This document shows positions 1-5,184 of a stretch of 5,236 bases of DNA, one piece after another. The DNA is from Gammaproteobacteria bacterium. GTDB lineage: Bacteria; Pseudomonadota; Gammaproteobacteria; Pseudomonadales; Pseudomonadaceae. How positions within the stretch are numbered: the first letter of the stretch is position 1; each line of letters begins with the position of its first letter. The notes below the pieces were generated by a model that had not been told where the DNA came from, ran no database searches, and worked only from the letters and a program-made list of their open reading frames with translations. A program made the position numbers and the translations under genes. Where the stretch lies: positions 1 through 5,236 of the forward strand of contig JAAZCO010000390.1 of NCBI GenBank assembly GCA_012513235.1. Direction: 5' to 3'.

Positions 1-287
1 CCGCCTTGTACTGTTAAACCAATACCCAGCTCAACTGCCAGCGCCCAAGGCAGCAATAGAGTATCCAGCAAGAAACTAAAGGGCAGATCTAATCCAGCAT
101 ACTTGGGTGCTTGTGCGCCAAAACGCTCCACTGGATAACAACCACCTTGCAAGCTATACCAATCCAAACGCGTACCCGAATACATCACCGGAGCACCTGC
201 TTGCGCAGCATCTAAAGTACGCATGCTCGCGCAACCACTGCTGAGCGTGATACCGACCAGCAACGCTATGACCCGTACTTTATTCAT
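1..287 (-). CDS. YceK/YidQ-family lipoprotein, N-terminal 95 residues (3' end outside window)
   Basis: This is a small outer-envelope lipoprotein of the YceK/YidQ (DUF1375) type; its function is unknown. I translated the reverse strand from ATG at 287 and the frame stays open for 95 codons to the window edge. Residues 1-19 form a lipoprotein signal: two basic residues (K3, R5), a hydrophobic stretch VIALLVGITL, then SSGC with Cys19 as the likely lipidated residue. The serine at -3 of the lipobox is less usual than leucine. The mature part contains Tyr36-Ser-Gly, two cysteines (C19 and C50), and LDLPFSFLLDTLLLPW at 66-81, which closely matches the conserved block of E. coli YceK as I remember it. 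The start overlaps the last 8 bases of ubiX and has only a weak G-rich ribosome site, so it probably depends on translational coupling. Family call is confident, function is not. Confidence 0.85.
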   Translation of the reverse strand, partial: MNKVRVIALLVGITLSSGCASMRTLDAAQAGAPVMYSGTRLDWYSLQGGCYPVERFGAQAPKYAGLDLPFSFLLDTLLLPWALAVELGIGLTVQG

Positions 288-912
288 CCCAACCGGCTTG
301 GTGATGCTCGCCCCAACGCGGCAACATATCCTGTGGCACTTGCAAAATATTCAAAATACGCGCGACAACAAAATCCACTAAATCATCCACGCTTTGCGGC
401 TGATGATAAAAACCTGGGGACGCAGGCAAAATCACTGCCCCCATATTTGAGAGTTTGAGCATATTTTCCAAGTGAATACTGGAGTACGGTGCTTCGCGCG
501 GCACAATAATTAATTGGCGGCGTTCTTTAAGTGCTACATCGGCAGCACGCTCAATTAAGTTATTGCAGGCCCCAGTGGCAATGGCAGATAAAGTGCCTGT
601 TGAGCAGGGCACCACCACCATAGCATTGGGTGCACCCGAGCCTGAAGCCACTGACGACATCCAATCTTCTTTACCGTAAACGCGAATCTGTCCTGCGGCA
701 GCGCCAGTATATTCCGTAAGAAACTGCTGCATCGCTTGCGGCTTGGGTGGCAAAATCACATCTGTTTCAGTCGCTAAAACTAATTGTGCAGCTTTGGAAA
801 TCAAGAAGTGCACTTCACGCTCTTCTTGCACTAAACAATCCAGTAAACGTAAACCGTATTGCGCACCAGAGGCGCCAGTCATTGCTACTGTGATACGTTG
901 CGGGCCGCTCAT
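280..912 (-). CDS. ubiX: Flavin prenyltransferase UbiX
   Basis: Cytosolic enzyme that joins a dimethylallyl group from dimethylallyl monophosphate to reduced FMN, giving the prenylated flavin cofactor used by UbiD-type decarboxylases, including the ubiquinone-pathway one. The product is 210 residues, close to the roughly 209 of the P. aeruginosa protein and longer than E. coli UbiX (189). Visible features are the N-terminal flavin-binding turn MTGASGAQYG (11-20, with S15), E49, VPCSTGTLS (101-109), R122 and K129 in IERAADVALKERR, RE at 139-140, Y169 in GFYHQPQS, and R185. These match the substrate and catalytic residues known for the family, so the enzyme should be active. The ATG shares its A with the mpl stop (TGATG), and a GGAGG motif lies 7 bases upstream, which fixes the start. 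It is the second gene of the mpl operon. No ubiD partner is present in the window. Confidence 0.97.
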   Translation of the reverse strand: MSGPQRITVAMTGASGAQYGLRLLDCLVQEEREVHFLISKAAQLVLATETDVILPPKPQAMQQFLTEYTGAAAGQIRVYGKEDWMSSVASGSGAPNAMVVVPCSTGTLSAIATGACNNLIERAADVALKERRQLIIVPREAPYSSIHLENMLKLSNMGAVILPASPGFYHQPQSVDDLVDFVVARILNILQVPQDMLPRWGEHHQAGWDE

Positions 913-2267
913 CAGATTGCCTCCAAGGCTTGCATAAGTTTGTTATGAATACCGCCAAAACCGCCGTTACTCATAATCACGACCTGAGTACCCGGCTGCG
1001 CCAGCGATAATACGCCAGCGATAATCTCGTCTAAACTGCTGCACACTTGCGTCGGCACTGGGGCATTGGCCACAGTGCCAGCCAAATCCCAACCGAGATT
1101 ATCCGGCGCATACCAAAACACTTGATCGGCATCGACTGTCGAAGGCGCTAATCCTTCGCGGTGTGCACCGAGCTTCATTGAGTTAGAACGCGGCTCAATT
1201 ACCGCAATAATCTGCTGCTGGCCCACTTGCTTGCGCAAGCCATCTAAGGTGCTGGCAATCGCCGTCGGGTGGTGAGCAAAGTCATCGTAAACTGTCACGC
1301 CACGCACGCAGCCTAAATTTTGCATCCGTCGCTTCACGTTCTGAAACTCAGCCAAGGCTTGCGCACCATGCTCAGCAGTGACACCGACATGTCGCGCTGC
1401 TGCTAAAGCAGCTAAGGCATTGGCGACGTTATGCAAACCGGTTAACGGCCACTGCACCACACCCTGCTCCACGCCATCCAATAACACTGCAAACTCAGAG
1501 CCATCATCTTTAATTAAGCGCGCCTGCCACTGCCCCTCGGGACCGGTGGTTTGTGTCGGTGCCCAGCAGCCTTTATCAATCACCCGCTGCAACGCCTGTT
1601 CTTGCGCAGGATAAATCACTAAGCCATTGCTTGGCACAGTGCGCAGTAAGTGGTGAAACTGCAACTCAATCGCCGCTAAATCAGGGAAAATATCCGCATG
1701 GTCAAATTCAAGGTTATTTAATACTGTGGTGCGTGAACGGTAATGCACAAATTTTGAGCGCTTATCAAAAAAGGCGCTGTCATATTCATCGGCTTCAACC
1801 ACAAAAAAGTCAGTCGCGCCTAAACGCGCAGATACGCCAAAGTTTTGCGGCACACCACCAATTAAAAAACCTGGCGCCATACCGGCGTATTCTAAAATCC
1901 ACGCCAGCATGCTACTGGTAGTGGTTTTACCGTGCGTACCAGCGACTGCTAACACCCAGCGCCCTTGCAACACATGCTCGGCCAACCACTGTGGACCTGA
2001 CACATAGGGTAAGCCGACATCGAGCATATACTCCACTGCTGGGTTGCCACGTGACAGTGCATTACCCACCACCACTAAGTCAGGCGCCGGTTGCAAATGC
2101 TCAGGATGGTAGCCCTGCATCAGCTCAATACCCTGCTCTTGCAACTGCGTACTCATCGGCGGATAGACATTGGCATCCGAGCCAGTCACGCGGTGGCCTA
2201 ACTCTTTAGCTAACAAGGCTAAAGAGCCCATAAATGTGCCGCAAATACCTAAAATATGAATATGCAT
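912..2267 (-). CDS. mpl: UDP-N-acetylmuramate:L-alanyl-gamma-D-glutamyl-meso-diaminopimelate ligase (Mpl)
   Basis: Cytosolic Mur-ligase-family enzyme of peptidoglycan recycling. It uses ATP to attach the salvaged tripeptide L-Ala-D-Glu-mDAP to UDP-MurNAc, bypassing MurC, MurD and MurE. The product is 451 residues (E. coli Mpl is about 457). Domains in order are the N-terminal Rossmann-like substrate domain with GICGTFMGSLALLA (7-20) and TGSDANVYPPMST (28-40); the central ATPase domain with P-loop GTHGKTT (110-116), EADEYDSAFFDKRSKF (158-173) and NNLEFDHADIF (184-194); and the C-terminal domain with DDFAHHPTAI (328-337), EPRSN (358-362) and SNGGFGGIH (433-441). The start GICGTFMG and the HHPTAI block separate Mpl from MurC. 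A GAGGT motif sits 4 bases before the ATG. It is the first gene of a packed operon with ubiX and the lipoprotein. No inactivating change is seen. Confidence 0.97.
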   Translation of the reverse strand: MHIHILGICGTFMGSLALLAKELGHRVTGSDANVYPPMSTQLQEQGIELMQGYHPEHLQPAPDLVVVGNALSRGNPAVEYMLDVGLPYVSGPQWLAEHVLQGRWVLAVAGTHGKTTTSSMLAWILEYAGMAPGFLIGGVPQNFGVSARLGATDFFVVEADEYDSAFFDKRSKFVHYRSRTTVLNNLEFDHADIFPDLAAIELQFHHLLRTVPSNGLVIYPAQEQALQRVIDKGCWAPTQTTGPEGQWQARLIKDDGSEFAVLLDGVEQGVVQWPLTGLHNVANALAALAAARHVGVTAEHGAQALAEFQNVKRRMQNLGCVRGVTVYDDFAHHPTAIASTLDGLRKQVGQQQIIAVIEPRSNSMKLGAHREGLAPSTVDADQVFWYAPDNLGWDLAGTVANAPVPTQVCSSLDEIIAGVLSLAQPGTQVVIMSNGGFGGIHNKLMQALEAI

Positions 2268-2414
2268 ACAAACCTCAAATAATTGTGGGCAAGATTACCA
2301 CAAGCCACAGCACGCGACTGCGTCACAAAAGCGCACAACACATTTGCATGTCAGCGCTGCTTTCAGGCAGGATTAAGAATCGACGACGCCCCTTAATAGA
2401 AAAAGAGAACTGTC
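2268..2414. other. Divergent intergenic region between mpl and the acetyltransferase gene
   Basis: These 147 bases must carry the transcription signals of both diverging units. On the minus strand the only clear signal is the GAGGT ribosome site just before mpl. On the plus strand a purine-rich stretch (about 2399-2409) precedes the acetyltransferase ATG. I found no -35/-10 pair with convincing match and spacing on either strand. Fragments such as TAATCT (minus strand, near 2293) and TTGCAT (2344-2349) have no good partner. An 8-base palindrome CAGCGCTG lies at 2352-2359. Confidence 0.4.
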
Positions 2415-2855
2415 ATGCGCATCATTCAAGCCAGCTTAGAGCATCTAGACCTACTCACCCCGATGTTTATCCGTTACCGTGAGTTTTATAATGCGATGCC
2501 ACAACAGGACGAATCAAAAGATTTTTTAACTCAGCGCCTGAATAAGCAAGAGGCCATTATTTTACTGGCTATGGAAAATGATGCTCCACTGGGCTTCTGC
2601 TTAGTTTATCCAAGCTTCTCTTCTGTGCTTTTACGCCCGATCTGGATTATCAATGATATGTATGTGACGGAAGAATCACGCCGTCAACAAGTCGCCAAAA
2701 AATTATTAAAAGACGTTGAGCAACGCGCTCGTGCTCATGATGTCGTGCGTTTACGCGTTTCTATTCATGCCAGCAATGAAATTGCTCAGCGCTTATATGA
2801 AGCATCTGACTTTTTAGAAGACCAGCATTTTAGAAGCTATATTTTACCGCTGTAA
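2415..2855 (+). CDS. GNAT-family N-acetyltransferase with altered CoA loop
   Basis: Predicted cytosolic acetyltransferase (acetyl-CoA donor, acceptor unknown) of 146 residues, a normal single-domain GNAT length. The N-terminal strand and helix (RIIQASLEHLDLLTPMF, 2-18) open the fold, so the ATG at 2415 is the natural start even though its ribosome site is only a purine-rich stretch. The middle has GFCLVYPSFSSV (60-71) and WIINDMYV (77-84), the strand before the acetyl-CoA loop. The C-terminal half has SIHASNEIAQRLYEASDF, the usual GNAT motif-B helix with Asn then Ala-Tyr-like contacts. The pyrophosphate loop, normally R/Q-x-x-G-x-G/A, reads RRQQVA (89-94) with Gln92 where glycine is expected. 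Spot-counted GC is about 42%, below the roughly 50% of neighbours. It is a monocistronic unit followed by a hairpin. It resembles a GNAT family common in Pseudomonas with a YPSFSS block; no substrate can be assigned. Confidence 0.88.
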   Translation: MRIIQASLEHLDLLTPMFIRYREFYNAMPQQDESKDFLTQRLNKQEAIILLAMENDAPLGFCLVYPSFSSVLLRPIWIINDMYVTEESRRQQVAKKLLKDVEQRARAHDVVRLRVSIHASNEIAQRLYEASDFLEDQHFRSYILPL

Positions 2856-2870
2856 CACTTTATCGCATGC

Positions 2871-2897
2871 CGCCTGTGCAGCAACTCTGTACAGGCG
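2871..2897 (+). terminator. Hairpin after the acetyltransferase gene, no T-run
   Basis: Arms CGCCTGTGCA (2871-2880) and TGTACAGGCG (2888-2897) form a 10-bp stem with one G-T pair and a 7-base loop, 15 bases after the stop codon. The GC-rich base and position suggest a transcript-end hairpin, but the following sequence (TAACATCTGG) has no T-run. It could be a non-canonical terminator or a 3' stabilising hairpin. Confidence 0.5.
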
Positions 2898-2953
2898 TAA
2901 CATCTGGACAGCAATAACAGCACCAGGCACAAACTTTCAACACGCGGCAATAC

Positions 2954-2983
2954 TTGGTATCACTCCATAAATACCCCTATAAT
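2954..2983 (+). promoter_or_regulatory. Sigma70-type promoter of ppa
   Basis: A perfect -10 hexamer TATAAT lies at 2978-2983. TTGGTA at 2954-2959 is an acceptable -35 (4 of 6 matches to TTGACA) with an 18-base spacer. Transcription would begin near 2990, leaving a short leader of about 30 bases before the ppa ATG. This is the best promoter in the window, in keeping with strong housekeeping expression of pyrophosphatase. Confidence 0.75.
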
Positions 2984-3019
2984 TGCCGTACTTATTTATT
3001 TTCCTTTGGACATTCAAAC

Positions 3020-3547
3020 ATGAGCTTTAGCAAAATCCCTGCAGGTAAAGATCTTCCTAACGACATCTATGTTGCGATCGAAATCCCAGCAAACCATGCG
3101 CCAATCAAATATGAAATCGATACCGAAACTGACAACCTGATGGTTGACCGTTTTATGGCTACACCAATGTTCTACCCAGCAAACTACGGCTTCATCCCCA
3201 ACACATTGGCTGATGACGGTGATGCCCTAGACGTTTTAGTGGTCACGCCTTACCCAGTTGCACCGGGCGCAGTGATCCGTGCACGTCCAATTGGCGTACT
3301 ACACATGACTGACGAAGCGGGCGGCGACGCTAAGCTGATCGCAGTACCACACGAAAAAATCTCACAACTGTACAACGATGTACATGAATACACTGACCTA
3401 CCACCCTTGCTGATCGAGCAGATCAAACACTTCTTTGAAAACTACAAAGATTTAGAAAAAGGCAAGTGGGTTAAGGTTGAAGGCTGGGGCAATGCTGCCG
3501 AGGCACGCGAAGAGATTTTGAAAGCTGCTGCAGCCTTCAAAAAGTAA
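3020..3547 (+). CDS. ppa: Inorganic pyrophosphatase (family I)
   Basis: Cytosolic Mg-dependent enzyme that hydrolyses pyrophosphate to two phosphates, pulling forward biosynthetic reactions such as nucleic acid, aminoacyl-tRNA and isoprenoid synthesis. The product is 175 residues, the usual length for the bacterial hexameric family (E. coli about 176). Active-site residues visible by comparison with the E. coli enzyme are E21, K30, E32, R44, Y52, Y56, the metal-binding D66-G-D68-A-L-D71 signature, D98, D103, K105 and Y142-K143. Alanine replaces the Pro/Glu usual in the fourth place of that signature. I chose ATG 3020 because MSFSKIPAGKDLPNDIYV aligns with the family N-terminus. An upstream in-frame TTG at 2954 lies in the -35 box and would add 22 unrelated residues. 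A GGA at 3008-3010 serves as a weak ribosome site. It is a single-gene unit, with its own promoter and a downstream hairpin. Confidence 0.98.
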   Translation: MSFSKIPAGKDLPNDIYVAIEIPANHAPIKYEIDTETDNLMVDRFMATPMFYPANYGFIPNTLADDGDALDVLVVTPYPVAPGAVIRARPIGVLHMTDEAGGDAKLIAVPHEKISQLYNDVHEYTDLPPLLIEQIKHFFENYKDLEKGKWVKVEGWGNAAEAREEILKAAAAFKK

Positions 3548-3565
3548 CTCGCACTGACGTGACCG

Positions 3566-3592
3566 AGCAGTTGATTGCCATAATCAACTGCT
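3566..3592 (+). terminator. Perfect inverted repeat after ppa, no T-run
   Basis: Arms AGCAGTTGATT (3566-3576) and AATCAACTGCT (3582-3592) are perfectly complementary over 11 bp with a 5-base loop, starting 18 bases after the ppa stop. The stem is only moderately GC-rich and is followed by ATATCTAAAAATA with no T-run on either strand. The most likely role is the ppa transcript end; a protein-binding palindrome is the alternative. Confidence 0.5.
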
Positions 3593-3834
3593 ATATCTAA
3601 AAATACGACACAACAAATATCACCCCCTCCTAGCTATAACTCTGCACAGCGCATTTCTTATGCGCAACAAACATCCCAAGCACTAAAAAACTAGCTTAAT
3701 TTGGAAAAAGAGTTTAATAATTTAGCTCAACTTCGAGTTGCGCTATACTTTGGCGTATCACATATAAAGAGCAATACTCGCTCGAGAGCTGAGTTGCGCT
3801 TTATACACCCACCATTTGATATTGTGAGGGCTGT
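3593..3834. other. Remainder of the ppa-xseB gap: repeats and xseB leader, no gene found
   Basis: I see no plausible coding sequence here; short frames show no family resemblance. Contents are a 6-bp perfect hairpin GCGCAT/ATGCGC (3649-3654 and 3660-3665, 5-base loop), an AT-rich tract at about 3684-3724, an interrupted palindrome at 3724-3744 overlapping a probable -10 box, a second imperfect hairpin at 3776-3794, and a 10-base direct repeat GAGTTGCGCT at 3735-3744 and 3791-3800. A TATAAC at 3635-3640 has no good -35 partner. The area is likely regulatory leader for xseB-ispA. Confidence 0.45.
3721..3749 (+). promoter_or_regulatory. Probable promoter of xseB-ispA with overlapping palindrome
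   Basis: TATACT at 3744-3749 is a good -10 hexamer (5 of 6). TTTAGC at 3721-3726 is a weak -35 (3 of 6) at a 17-base spacing, with an AT-rich upstream tract that could help. The palindrome AGC-t-CAACT-tcg-AGTTG-c-GCT (3724-3744) fills the spacer and touches the -10, a position typical of an operator, but no regulator is known from the sequence. A leader of roughly 80 bases would precede the xseB ATG. Confidence 0.4.
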
Positions 3835-4077
3835 ATGGCTCGCCAAAAAAAATCACCCGTATTTGAACAATCCTTAAGCGATCTGCAAGTACTGGTTGAG
3901 CGCCTGGAAAGCGGTGATTTATCGCTTGAAGAATCACTAGCAACCTTTGAACAAGGTATTGCTTTAACCCGCGAATGCCAAAGTGCACTGCAAGATGCAG
4001 AGCAGCGTATTAATATTTTACTTGAACAAAACGGCACGCTGACAGAACAACCTCACGATGGAAGTCTTTTGCCTTGA
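3835..4077 (+). CDS. xseB: Exodeoxyribonuclease VII small subunit
   Basis: Small subunit of exonuclease VII, the cytosolic nuclease that degrades single-stranded DNA from both ends. Several XseB chains wrap the helical region of the catalytic XseA subunit, which is not in this window. The product has 80 residues, the same as E. coli XseB. The family core is visible: FEQSLSDLQVLVERLESGDL (10-29), then SLEESLATFEQGIALTREC (30-48), then a helical LQDAEQRINILL (52-63). The Glu/Leu pattern fits two antiparallel helices, and a short polar tail follows. GAGG at 3826-3829 lies 5 bases before the ATG. It heads an operon with ispA, whose start codon overlaps the xseB stop by 4 bases; this xseB-ispA pairing is widespread in gammaproteobacteria. 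Confidence 0.96.
   Translation: MARQKKSPVFEQSLSDLQVLVERLESGDLSLEESLATFEQGIALTRECQSALQDAEQRINILLEQNGTLTEQPHDGSLLP
4060..4064 (+). promoter_or_regulatory. Ribosome binding site inside xseB that supports the TTG start of ispA
   Basis: GGAAG lies 9 bases before TTG 4074. In the ispA frame no ATG, GTG or other TTG occurs between the upstream stop at 4023-4025 and this TTG, and the next in-frame ATG codons (residues 35 and 40) fall inside the conserved core. The site therefore supports TTG as the true start. Confidence 0.6.
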
Positions 4078-4961
4078 TCTCAGATTATCAGCACTTTTGT
4101 CAGCAGCATGTTGATGGTGCGCTTGAGCAGTTATTACAAGCACCATCCACTGAGTTGCAACCTTTATATGCCGCCATGCATTACAGCGTCATGAACGGTG
4201 GTAAACGTATCCGCCCTCTTCTAGTCTTTGCCAGCTGCCAAGCGCTAGGCGGTGAAGTGCAACAGGCCTACGGCGCGGCCTGTGCAGTGGAGCTTATTCA
4301 TGCCTATTCATTGGTGCATGATGATCTGCCAGCCATGGATAATGATGATTTACGTCGCGGCAAACCCACAACCCACAAAGCTTTTGACGAAGCCTATGCC
4401 ATTTTAGCGGGCGATGCTTTGCAGTCGCTGGCGTTCTATGCGCTAGGTGATGAACAGTTATCACCGATAAGCTGTAAACAACGCCTAGATATGCTGCAAG
4501 TCTTGGCCACCGCATCCGGTGCAGCCGGTATGGTGGGTGGGCAAGCGATTGATTTGAGCTCTGTAGGGCAAAGTATCAGCCAAGATACCTTAGAGCTGAT
4601 GCACCGTCACAAAACAGGTGCTTTAATTCAGGCCAGCGTGCGTCTCGGTGCGATTGCCAGTTCGGCAGCCACACCCGAAGCATTAACCGCCCTGGAGCAA
4701 TATGCACAAGCCATTGGCCTAGCGTTTCAAGTGCAAGATGACATTTTAGATGTGACCAGTGACACGCAAACACTGGGCAAGCAGCAAGGTAGCGATATCG
4801 AGCATGATAAACCCACTTACCCCGCCCTACTCGGCCTAGATGCCGCACAAGCCTATGCCTATGCGCTAAGAGACCAAGCCCTAGCTGCTCTGACAGACTT
4901 TGATCAAGGTGCTGACCACTTACGCAAGCTCGCCAATTATATCGTCTCACGCAATCACTAA
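4074..4961 (+). CDS. ispA: Farnesyl diphosphate synthase ((2E,6E)-FPP synthase)
   Basis: Cytosolic short-chain trans-prenyltransferase that condenses isopentenyl diphosphate with dimethylallyl and then geranyl diphosphate, giving farnesyl diphosphate for quinone side chains and undecaprenyl phosphate. The product has 295 residues (E. coli IspA is 299). Key sites are GGKRIRP (42-48), the first aspartate-rich motif DDLPAMD (83-89) with the two-residue Pro-Ala insertion typical of bacterial FPP synthases, Tyr78 five residues before it (consistent with a C15 product), RR at 94-95, HKTG (179-182), and the second aspartate-rich motif DDILD (222-226). The start is a TTG overlapping the xseB stop (TTGA), suggesting translational coupling and modest initiation. 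In Pseudomonas and E. coli, dxs normally follows; here it does not, and a hairpin then convergent tRNA genes follow instead. A GPP synthase is less likely. Confidence 0.96.
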   Translation: MISDYQHFCQQHVDGALEQLLQAPSTELQPLYAAMHYSVMNGGKRIRPLLVFASCQALGGEVQQAYGAACAVELIHAYSLVHDDLPAMDNDDLRRGKPTTHKAFDEAYAILAGDALQSLAFYALGDEQLSPISCKQRLDMLQVLATASGAAGMVGGQAIDLSSVGQSISQDTLELMHRHKTGALIQASVRLGAIASSAATPEALTALEQYAQAIGLAFQVQDDILDVTSDTQTLGKQQGSDIEHDKPTYPALLGLDAAQAYAYALRDQALAALTDFDQGADHLRKLANYIVSRNH

Positions 4962-4973
4962 ACAGCTGCTCAT

Positions 4974-4995
4974 GGCGTGCCCAACTAGGCACGCC
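4974..4995 (+). terminator. GC-rich hairpin after ispA, no T-run
   Basis: GGCGTGCC (4974-4981) and GGCACGCC (4988-4995) make a perfect 8-bp stem, mostly G-C, with a 6-base loop, 12 bases past the ispA stop. The next bases (TATGACTCACG) contain no T-run, so it is not a canonical intrinsic terminator. It probably ends or protects the xseB-ispA transcript where that transcript meets the opposing tRNA operon. Confidence 0.55.
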
Positions 4996-5040
4996 TATGA
5001 CTCACGTAAAACACTATATTCTATTGGAAAAATAATCGAC

Positions 5041-5080
5041 AAAAACAAAAAAAGCTCCGAGCAGTAACTGCTAGGAGCTT
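5041..5080 (-). terminator. Rho-independent terminator of the tRNA operon
   Basis: Read on the minus strand, arms AAGCTCC (5080-5074) and GGAGCTT (5058-5052) enclose a second stem GCAG/CTGC with a 3-base loop; an A-T pair and one G-A mismatch join the two parts. A T-rich run (complement of the A-tract 5041-5053, broken by one base) follows at once. This is a classic intrinsic terminator about 25 bases beyond the tRNA-Lys CCA end. No T-run follows it on the plus strand, so it acts mainly on the tRNA transcript. Confidence 0.9.
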
Positions 5081-5104
5081 AGAATGTGTATTACTAAAAA
5101 TACA

Positions 5105-5179
5105 TGGTGGGTCGTGTGGGATTCGAACCTACGACCAATTGGTTAAAAGCCAACTGCTCTACCACTGAGCTAACGACCC
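5105..5179 (-). tRNA. tRNA-Lys (anticodon UUU)
   Basis: The 75-nt cloverleaf includes an encoded CCA (5105-5107). The acceptor stem GGGTCGT/ACGACCC is perfect. The D-arm GCTC/GAGC has a 7-base loop. The anticodon loop CTTTTAA (5149-5143) gives anticodon TTT at 5147-5145 on a stem with one G-T pair. The T-loop is the standard TTCGAAT. The sequence is very close to E. coli tRNA-Lys. Unusually, the T-stem GTAGG/CCCAC has an A-C mismatch (standard positions 51 and 63; window 5130 and 5118). It lies downstream of tRNA-Pro in the same transcript, 5 bases apart, and upstream of the terminator. A small TGTATT/AATACA repeat (5087-5104) sits in the trailer. Confidence 0.96.
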
Positions 5180-5184
5180 AAAAA

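Noticed and set aside
1378..2209. Several open plus-strand frames opposite mpl
   Set aside because: They are antisense to the conserved mpl coding sequence, have low-complexity Cys/Pro/Thr-rich translations and no ribosome sites of note.
2268..2414. Possible mpl and acetyltransferase promoters
   Set aside because: Candidate -10 boxes (TAATCT on minus, TAATAG at 2394-2399 on plus) either lack a -35 partner or lie too close to the start codon.
2234..2482. Open plus-strand frame spanning the mpl start and the acetyltransferase start
   Set aside because: It overlaps two well-supported genes in other frames and its translation has no recognisable family features.
2954..3019. N-terminal extension of Ppa from an upstream TTG
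   Set aside because: The TTG forms the -35 box of the ppa promoter, the -10 lies within the extension, and the added 22 residues do not resemble the family. ATG 3020 gives the standard N-terminus.
4058..4080. ATG at 4058 as an alternative ispA start
   Set aside because: It is in a different frame from ispA and does not lead into the conserved protein.
4294..4992. Long minus-strand frames opposite ispA
   Set aside because: They mirror the ispA reading frame, and their translations are rich in Trp, His and Arg without a domain pattern. The start of the larger one also falls in the terminator hairpin.
5180..5184. Five-base A run between the tRNAs as a separate terminator for tRNA-Pro
   Set aside because: There is no hairpin apart from the tRNA itself. 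The spacing and the shared terminator after tRNA-Lys fit one transcript.
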